From: Planctomycetia bacterium
Lineage (GTDB): Bacteria > Planctomycetota > Planctomycetia > Pirellulales > UBA1268
Assembly (NCBI GenBank): GCA_009926295.1
Contig: RFPF01000080.1
Span: 1-11,391, forward strand
Reading direction: 5' to 3'
DNA: 11,391 nucleotides
In this document: in pieces, positions 7,581 to 11,391 of the stretch
How positions within the stretch are numbered: position 1 is the stretch's first letter
Layout: each line of letters begins with the position of its first letter
Made by a program: the position numbers and the translations under genes
Notes under the pieces: model-generated
What the model was told of the DNA's origin: nothing
The model's input: only the letters and a program-made list of their open reading frames with translations
Databases searched by the model: none

Positions 7581-7618
7581 CCCCGGAGCGTCACCCGCGG
7601 GCGGCGGACGCTCCGGGG
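7581..7618. repeat. Perfect 12-bp inverted repeat between hom and the SMUG1-like gene
   Basis: Arms CCCCGGAGCGTC (7581-7592) and GACGCTCCGGGG (7607-7618) are exact reverse complements around a 14-base loop. The repeat lies in the 214-base divergent region, 82 bases upstream of the hom ATG. No T-run follows on either strand, so it is not an intrinsic terminator. It could be an operator, a leader hairpin of the hom message if transcription starts upstream of it, or a divergent-promoter insulator. The rest of 7499-7712 shows no gene that I can support. Confidence 0.75.
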
Positions 7619-7730
7619 GCTCGGCGCAGGGCGGTTGTGACGGTCGTGCGGCCCGGGCCGCTCTCGCGCCGGATGGCGCCGCCGCAGCGGTTCGCATACC
7701 ATCCAGCCCGCCGTGAATCACGTCAGCCCC

Positions 7731-8492
7731 ATGAATCCGATCGCGCTCGCCGGCTGGCTCTCGCGGGAGACCGACTCCCTGGTGTTTCGCCAGCCGACGG
7801 CCTGCACCTACAACCCGCTGGTCTATGCGCGGCGGGGCCACGAGGCCTACCTCCGCAGGTATTCGCGACGCGGAATCGAAGCGATTCTCCTCGGGATGAA
7901 CCCCGGCCCGTGGGGCATGGCCCAGACAGGCGTGCCGTTCGGCGAAGTCGGGATGGTGCGCGACTTCCTCGGCATCGTGGCGCAGGTCGACCGGCCGGCC
8001 CGCGTCCACCCGGCGCGGCCCGTGGAGGGATTCGCCTGCCGTCGCAGGGAGGTGAGCGGGCGGCGGCTCTGGGGCTGGGTGCGGGACCGGTTTGGGTCGG
8101 CCGACGCGTTCTGCGAGCGGTTCTTCGTGGCCAACTACTGCCCCCTCGTGTTTCTCGAGGCTTCCGGCCGCAACCGCACGCCCGACAAGCTTCCCGCCCG
8201 CGAGCGGGCACGGTTGTTCGAGATCTGCGACGAGGCGTTGCGCCGGCTGGTCGCCTGGTGCCGGCCGCGGCACGTGGTCGGCGTGGGCTCGTTCGCGACG
8301 CAGCGGGCCCGGGCCGCGCTCGGAGACGGAGGGCCGCCGGTCGTGTCGATCCTCCACCCCAGCCCGGCGAGCCCGGCGGCCAACCGCGGCTGGGCTGCCC
8401 AGGTGGAGAGGCAGTTGCAGGCGCACGGCATCGACCTGCCACGAGCCGCCCGCCGGACGCCGGGGGCTGTGCGCCGCCGCAGGATCGACTGA
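7731..8492 (+). CDS. SMUG1-like single-strand-selective uracil-DNA glycosylase
   Basis: Family 3 uracil-DNA glycosylase that removes uracil, and often 5-hydroxymethyluracil, from DNA to start base-excision repair. Motifs match animal SMUG1: GMNPGPWGMAQTGVPFGEV at 55-73 (motif 1, with Asn57 in the active site), NYCPL at 135-139 (base-recognition Asn), and HPSPASPAANRGW at 209-221 (motif 2, with the catalytic-loop His209). The product is 253 residues from the ATG at 7731. A GTG at 7713 would add six residues; neither start has a convincing ribosome site. The last 20 or so residues are arginine-rich and may contact DNA. The gene is divergent from hom and lies 14 bases before tdk, so the two are probably co-transcribed. 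SMUG1 is mainly an animal enzyme but occurs in some bacteria, including planctomycetes as I recall. Confidence 0.94.
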   Translation: MNPIALAGWLSRETDSLVFRQPTACTYNPLVYARRGHEAYLRRYSRRGIEAILLGMNPGPWGMAQTGVPFGEVGMVRDFLGIVAQVDRPARVHPARPVEGFACRRREVSGRRLWGWVRDRFGSADAFCERFFVANYCPLVFLEASGRNRTPDKLPARERARLFEICDEALRRLVAWCRPRHVVGVGSFATQRARAALGDGGPPVVSILHPSPASPAANRGWAAQVERQLQAHGIDLPRAARRTPGAVRRRRID

Positions 8493-8506
8493 CAATCAAC
8501 GTCGCC

Positions 8507-9097
8507 ATGGCACAACTCTACTTCTACTACTCGGCGATGAACGCGGGGAAGAGCACGACGCTGCTCCAGTCCGCCCACAATTATCGGGAGCGCGGCATGC
8601 GAGCCCTCCTCTACGCGCCGGCCATCGACGCCCGCGGCGGCTCCCACGTGATCCATTCCCGGATCGGTCTCACCGCCGAGGCGACCGCGTTCGACGCCGG
8701 CCACGACTTCTTCGACGCTGTCCGGCGGGCGCAGGAGGGCGGCCCCGTGCACTGCGTGCTCATCGACGAGTCGCAATTTCTCACGCCCCTGCAGGTTTTG
8801 CAGTTGACCCGGGTGTGCGACGAACTCGGCGTGCCGGTGCTTTGCTACGGCATCCGCACCGACTTCCGGGGCGAGCCGTTCGAGGGCAGCAAGTATCTCC
8901 TGGCGTGGGCCGACAACATCGTGGAGATCAAGACGATCTGCCGCAGCGGCAAGAAGGCCACCATGAACGCCCGCCTCGACGACCGGGGCAACCGTGTCAC
9001 CGAGGGTGCGCAGATCGACATCGGGCACCACTACGAGGCGTTGAGCCGGAAGGAGTTTCGCCTCCACGAGGTATCGCCCGTGGCCCGGCGGGGCTGA
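8507..9097 (+). CDS. tdk: Thymidine kinase (type II, TK1-like)
   Basis: Phosphorylates thymidine, and deoxyuridine in this family, with ATP in the salvage route to dTMP. The 196 residues closely follow E. coli Tdk: MAQLYFYYSAMNAGKST with the P-loop at 9-17, LIDESQFL at 85-92 with catalytic Glu88, and VLCYGIRTDFRGEPFEGS at 111-128. The lasso loop follows. The structural zinc site looks lost. E. coli has CFC and CRKH at the two ligand positions, whereas this protein has CRS (145-147) and SRKE (180-183), leaving one of the usual cysteines. The ATG at 8507 aligns exactly with E. coli Tdk. No good ribosome site precedes it, so translation may be coupled to the glycosylase gene ending 14 bases upstream. 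Confidence 0.96.
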   Translation: MAQLYFYYSAMNAGKSTTLLQSAHNYRERGMRALLYAPAIDARGGSHVIHSRIGLTAEATAFDAGHDFFDAVRRAQEGGPVHCVLIDESQFLTPLQVLQLTRVCDELGVPVLCYGIRTDFRGEPFEGSKYLLAWADNIVEIKTICRSGKKATMNARLDDRGNRVTEGAQIDIGHHYEALSRKEFRLHEVSPVARRG

Positions 9098-9108
9098 CCG
9101 GGTATAAC
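9080..9108 (+). promoter_or_regulatory. Possible promoter for the M42 peptidase gene
   Basis: TATAAC (9103-9108, 5 of 6 matches to the -10 consensus) is the most AT-rich hexamer in the 77-base gap after tdk. The -35 region 17 bases upstream (GTGGCC) is poor. It would give a leader of about 60 bases, similar to the candidate before the BFN gene, and both share the string CGGGTA. Confidence 0.3.
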
Positions 9109-9161
9109 CGGCGGGACGCGATCGTCCTGACGCCAGCAGCCCCCCGATCGAACCCAGCCCA

Positions 9162-9168
9162 GGTGGAG
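9162..9168 (+). promoter_or_regulatory. Ribosome binding site selecting a GTG start for the M42 gene
   Basis: GGTGGAG ends 6 bases before the GTG at 9175. No ATG exists near the conserved N-terminus, and the other GTG (9163) lies inside this site, so GTG 9175 is the best start. Confidence 0.6.
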
Positions 9169-9174
9169 CCCGCC

Positions 9175-10236
9175 GTGGAATCAGCAGCCCGTGAATTCCT
9201 GTTCCGTCTTCTCGAGACGCCGAGCCCCTCGGGCTACGAGCAGCCGATCCAGAAGGTCGTTCGCGACTACCTCGGCGGTGTCGCCGACTCGATCTCGACC
9301 GACTCCCACGGCAACGTGATCGGGGCCAAAAACGTCGGTGCCTCCACGCGGATGCTCCTCGCCGGCCACTGCGACCAGATCGGCCTGATCGTGCAATACA
9401 TCGACTCCGACGGCTACATCTCGGTGCAGCCGATCGGCGGCTGGGATCCGATGCAACTCGTCGGCTCGCGCGTCGTGATCTGGACCGCCTCGGGCCCCGT
9501 GCCGGGAGTCATCGCCCGCAAGCCGATCCACCTGCTCACGGAGGAGGAACGGAAGGTCGTGCCCAAGATGAAGGATCTCTGGATCGACATCGGCGCGCCC
9601 GACAAGGCCGATGCCGAGAGCGTGGTCCGCGTGGGCGACTGCGTGACGTTCGAGCTCAAGGTGCAGGCGCTGCGGGCCAACCGGGCCTGCTCCGTCGCGA
9701 TGGACGACAAGATCGGCTTGTGGGTCGTGATCGAGGCGTTTCGCCGTGCCGCGGCGGCCGGCCCCCTGCCCTGTGCGCTCTACGTCGCCTCGACCGTGCA
9801 GGAGGAGATAGGGCTGCGCGGCGCCCAGACGAGTTCGTACGCCGTCGATCCGCACGTGGCGATCGCCGTGGACGTCACGCACGCCACCGACTGCCCCACG
9901 ATCGACAAGAAGTCGGAAGGCGACATCGGTCTCGGCAAGGGGCCGGTCGTGTATCGGGGCCCGAACATGAACCCGCACGTGGTGAACAGGCTCCTCGCCG
10001 CCGGCAAGGCCAAGGAGATCCCGATCCAGCTCGCGGCCAGCGGCCGGGCGACGCCGACCGATGCCAACGTCCTGCAGACGACGCGGGCGGGCGTGGCGAC
10101 CGGCCTCGTGAGCGTGCCCAACCGCTACATGCACTCGGCCGTGGAGACGATCTCGCTCGACGACGCCGACCGTGCCGCGGACCTCCTGGCCGCGTTCTGC
10201 CGCGGCCTCGAAGGCCCGATCGACTGGGCGCCGTGA
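9175..10236 (+). CDS. M42-family metallo-aminopeptidase (FrvX/CelM/TET-like)
   Basis: A 353-residue cytoplasmic peptidase with two metal ions, of a family whose studied members form large tetrahedral complexes that trim short peptides. Some relatives carry old labels such as endoglucanase. Metal and catalytic residues are visible: LAGHCDQIGLIV (63-74, His65), VAMDDKIG (174-181, bridging Asp177), STVQEEIGLRGA (206-217, catalytic Glu210 and ligand Glu211), AVDVTHATD (231-239, Asp233) and RYMHSAVE (317-324, His320). About residues 75-165 form the inserted beta domain that the family uses for oligomerisation. There is no signal peptide. The GTG start is chosen from its ribosome site. The gene stands 77 bases after tdk and may have its own promoter. 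Its substrate preference cannot be read from sequence. Its stop is 7 bases from that of the convergent helicase gene. Confidence 0.94.
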   Translation: MESAAREFLFRLLETPSPSGYEQPIQKVVRDYLGGVADSISTDSHGNVIGAKNVGASTRMLLAGHCDQIGLIVQYIDSDGYISVQPIGGWDPMQLVGSRVVIWTASGPVPGVIARKPIHLLTEEERKVVPKMKDLWIDIGAPDKADAESVVRVGDCVTFELKVQALRANRACSVAMDDKIGLWVVIEAFRRAAAAGPLPCALYVASTVQEEIGLRGAQTSSYAVDPHVAIAVDVTHATDCPTIDKKSEGDIGLGKGPVVYRGPNMNPHVVNRLLAAGKAKEIPIQLAASGRATPTDANVLQTTRAGVATGLVSVPNRYMHSAVETISLDDADRAADLLAAFCRGLEGPIDWAP

Positions 10237-10243
10237 AACATCG

Positions 10244-11391
10244 CTAGAGCGCCCGCCGATGCTTGCGTCGGGCCGGACGTCCGACCGTGGGCGTGCCCGC
10301 GGCCGCCGGCTGTCGGCGTTCGCGACGTTCGACCCCGGCACCCCGCTCCCGCCCACCGCTGCCGCCGCGCTGCTGCTGGCGCCGTTGGCCACGGGCGTGG
10401 CCATCGCGTCTGCCGCGTGGTGCACGGTCTCCGCGGTCTGCATTCCGTGCCGCCGGCAGGTCGCCGAGTTCGGCGACGGAGTTCTCCGGACGAATCGTCA
10501 TGCGGATGAGCCGCTCGATCGCAGCCAGCCGCGACCGCTCCTCGTGGTCGCAGAAACTCACGGCCGTGCCCGACTGGCCGGCCCGGCCCGTGCGGCCGAT
10601 CCGATGCACGTAGGTTTCGGGCTCGTGCGGCAGCTCGTAGTTCACCACGTGCGACACGTCGTCGACGTCGATGCCACGGGCCGCGATGTCGGTCGCGATG
10701 AGGACCGGCGGCCGGGGCGACTTGAAAGCGGCGAGCGCCCGCTCGCGCTGGTTCTGCGACTTGTTGCCGTGGATCGCGGCGGCGGCGATGCCGGCCTTGT
10801 CGAGGTCGCGGTGGAGCTTGTCGGCGCCGTGCTTCGTGCGTGTGAACACGATCACGCGCGACATCGGCTCCTCCCGCAGCAGCTGCACGAGCCGACGCTT
10901 CTTCTCCTGCTTCGGCAGGAAATAGACCGACTGTGCCACCGTCTCGGCCGACGTCGCCTGGGGCGCCGTCTTCACCTCGAGCGGATCGCGGAGCATCGCG
11001 TCGGCCAGGCCACGTACCTCGGCCGGCAGCGTCGCGGAGAAAAAAAGCGTCTGCCGATCGTGCGGAAGCATCCCGACGATCCGGCGCACGTCGTGGATGA
11101 AGCCCATGTCGAGCATCCGATCGGCCTCGTCGAGCACGAGGAACTCGACCGAGCGGATGTCGGCGAGCCGCTGGCCGACGAGATCGAGCAGCCGGCCCGG
11201 CGTGGCGACGAGCACGTCGACACCGCGTTCGAGCGCGTCGGCCTGCGCCCGCTGCCCCACACCGCCATACACGACGGCGGCGGTGACGCCCGCGTGGCGG
11301 CCATAGGCCCGCACACTCTCATGGATTTGCGCGGCGAGTTCGCGCGTGGGCGCGAGCACGAGCACGCGGCAGCGTCGGGCAGCTGCCCGAC
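10244..11391 (-). CDS. DEAD-box RNA helicase, RhlE-like, N-terminus outside the window
   Basis: ATP-dependent RNA helicase acting in ribosome assembly or RNA turnover. The visible 381 or so residues run from motif Ia to the C-terminus: LAPTRELA (Ia), TPGRLLDL (Ib), LDEADRMLDMGF (II, DEAD), FFSATLP (III), VIFTRTKHGADKL (IV), ATDIAARGIDV (V) and HRIGRTGRAGQSGTAVSF (VI). The Q motif and Walker A lie beyond the right edge; the frame is still open at 11391, so this is a window truncation and not damage. The order and spacing fit the RhlE group. A tail of about 75 residues (10244 to about 10475) is rich in Arg, Gly and Gln (for example RRQQQRGGSGGRERG), probably disordered and RNA-binding. The gene converges on the M42 gene with 7 bases between stop codons. 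RhlE versus another DEAD-box subgroup is less certain than the family. Confidence 0.95.
   Translation of the reverse strand, partial: RAAARRCRVLVLAPTRELAAQIHESVRAYGRHAGVTAAVVYGGVGQRAQADALERGVDVLVATPGRLLDLVGQRLADIRSVEFLVLDEADRMLDMGFIHDVRRIVGMLPHDRQTLFFSATLPAEVRGLADAMLRDPLEVKTAPQATSAETVAQSVYFLPKQEKKRRLVQLLREEPMSRVIVFTRTKHGADKLHRDLDKAGIAAAAIHGNKSQNQRERALAAFKSPRPPVLIATDIAARGIDVDDVSHVVNYELPHEPETYVHRIGRTGRAGQSGTAVSFCDHEERSRLAAIERLIRMTIRPENSVAELGDLPAARNADRGDRAPRGRRDGHARGQRRQQQRGGSGGRERGAGVERRERRQPAAAGTPTVGRPARRKHRRAL

Noticed and set aside
7581..7618. Intrinsic terminator
   Set aside because: The hairpin is strong but no U-tract follows on either strand, and it lies upstream of two divergent genes, not after one.
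5996..8506. Long plus-strand extension in frame with tdk, reaching back across hom
   Set aside because: Only the part from 8507 matches thymidine kinase. The upstream part is antisense to hom and out of frame with the glycosylase gene, so it is a stop-poor shadow.
1..11391. tRNA or rRNA genes, CRISPR arrays, insertion sequences, toxin-antitoxin or defence genes
   Set aside because: I looked for cloverleaf arms, regularly spaced repeats, transposase motifs and paired small genes. None could be supported; the window is almost fully occupied by housekeeping genes.

Overview
The window is very GC-rich, with G or C at nearly every third codon position. It looks like a chromosomal housekeeping segment from a planctomycete, probably of the Pirellula/Rhodopirellula type. 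The clues are protein signatures: a valyl-tRNA synthetase with a TMSKS version of the KMSKS loop and an inserted Cys4 zinc ribbon, a SMUG1-type uracil-DNA glycosylase, a bifunctional-nuclease (BFN) domain protein, and an aspartate kinase with four ACT domains. The taxonomic call comes from motif recognition, not a database search. I saw no tRNA, rRNA, CRISPR array, insertion sequence or phage gene.

Layout, left to right. (1) Bases 1-2307, plus strand: the 3' part of valS, interrupted by two apparent one-base deletions near 76 and 986 that are probably sequence errors. (2) 2402-2803, plus: a small BFN-domain protein, convergent with the next block. (3) 7498 down to 2823, minus: a compact four-gene cluster in transcription order hom, apgM-like, lysC and a HinT-like HIT gene, with gaps of 10, 6 and 19 bases. 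(4) 7499-7712: a 214-base divergent intergenic region holding a perfect 12-bp inverted repeat and a 10-bp palindrome. (5) 7731-9097, plus: a SMUG1-like uracil-DNA glycosylase and thymidine kinase tdk, 14 bases apart. (6) 9175-10236, plus: an M42-family metallo-aminopeptidase. (7) 10244 to the right edge, minus: a RhlE-like DEAD-box RNA helicase whose N-terminus lies outside the window. Its stop codon is only 7 bases from that of the M42 gene.

How the genes work together. Aspartate kinase makes aspartyl phosphate. Homoserine dehydrogenase makes homoserine from aspartate semialdehyde. The alkaline-phosphatase-superfamily protein between them, often labelled cofactor-independent phosphoglycerate mutase, sits where a homoserine kinase would be expected, so the cluster reads best as a threonine/aspartate-family operon with a non-orthologous homoserine kinase. 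Both hom and lysC carry ACT domains, so feedback control by amino acids is likely. The glycosylase-tdk pair links removal of uracil from DNA with salvage of thymidine.

I found no clearly new multi-gene system. The points most worth a second look are the probable homoserine-kinase replacement, the ValS zinc ribbon, the joint loss of zinc ligands in thymidine kinase, the inverted repeat upstream of hom, and the glycosylase-tdk pairing.
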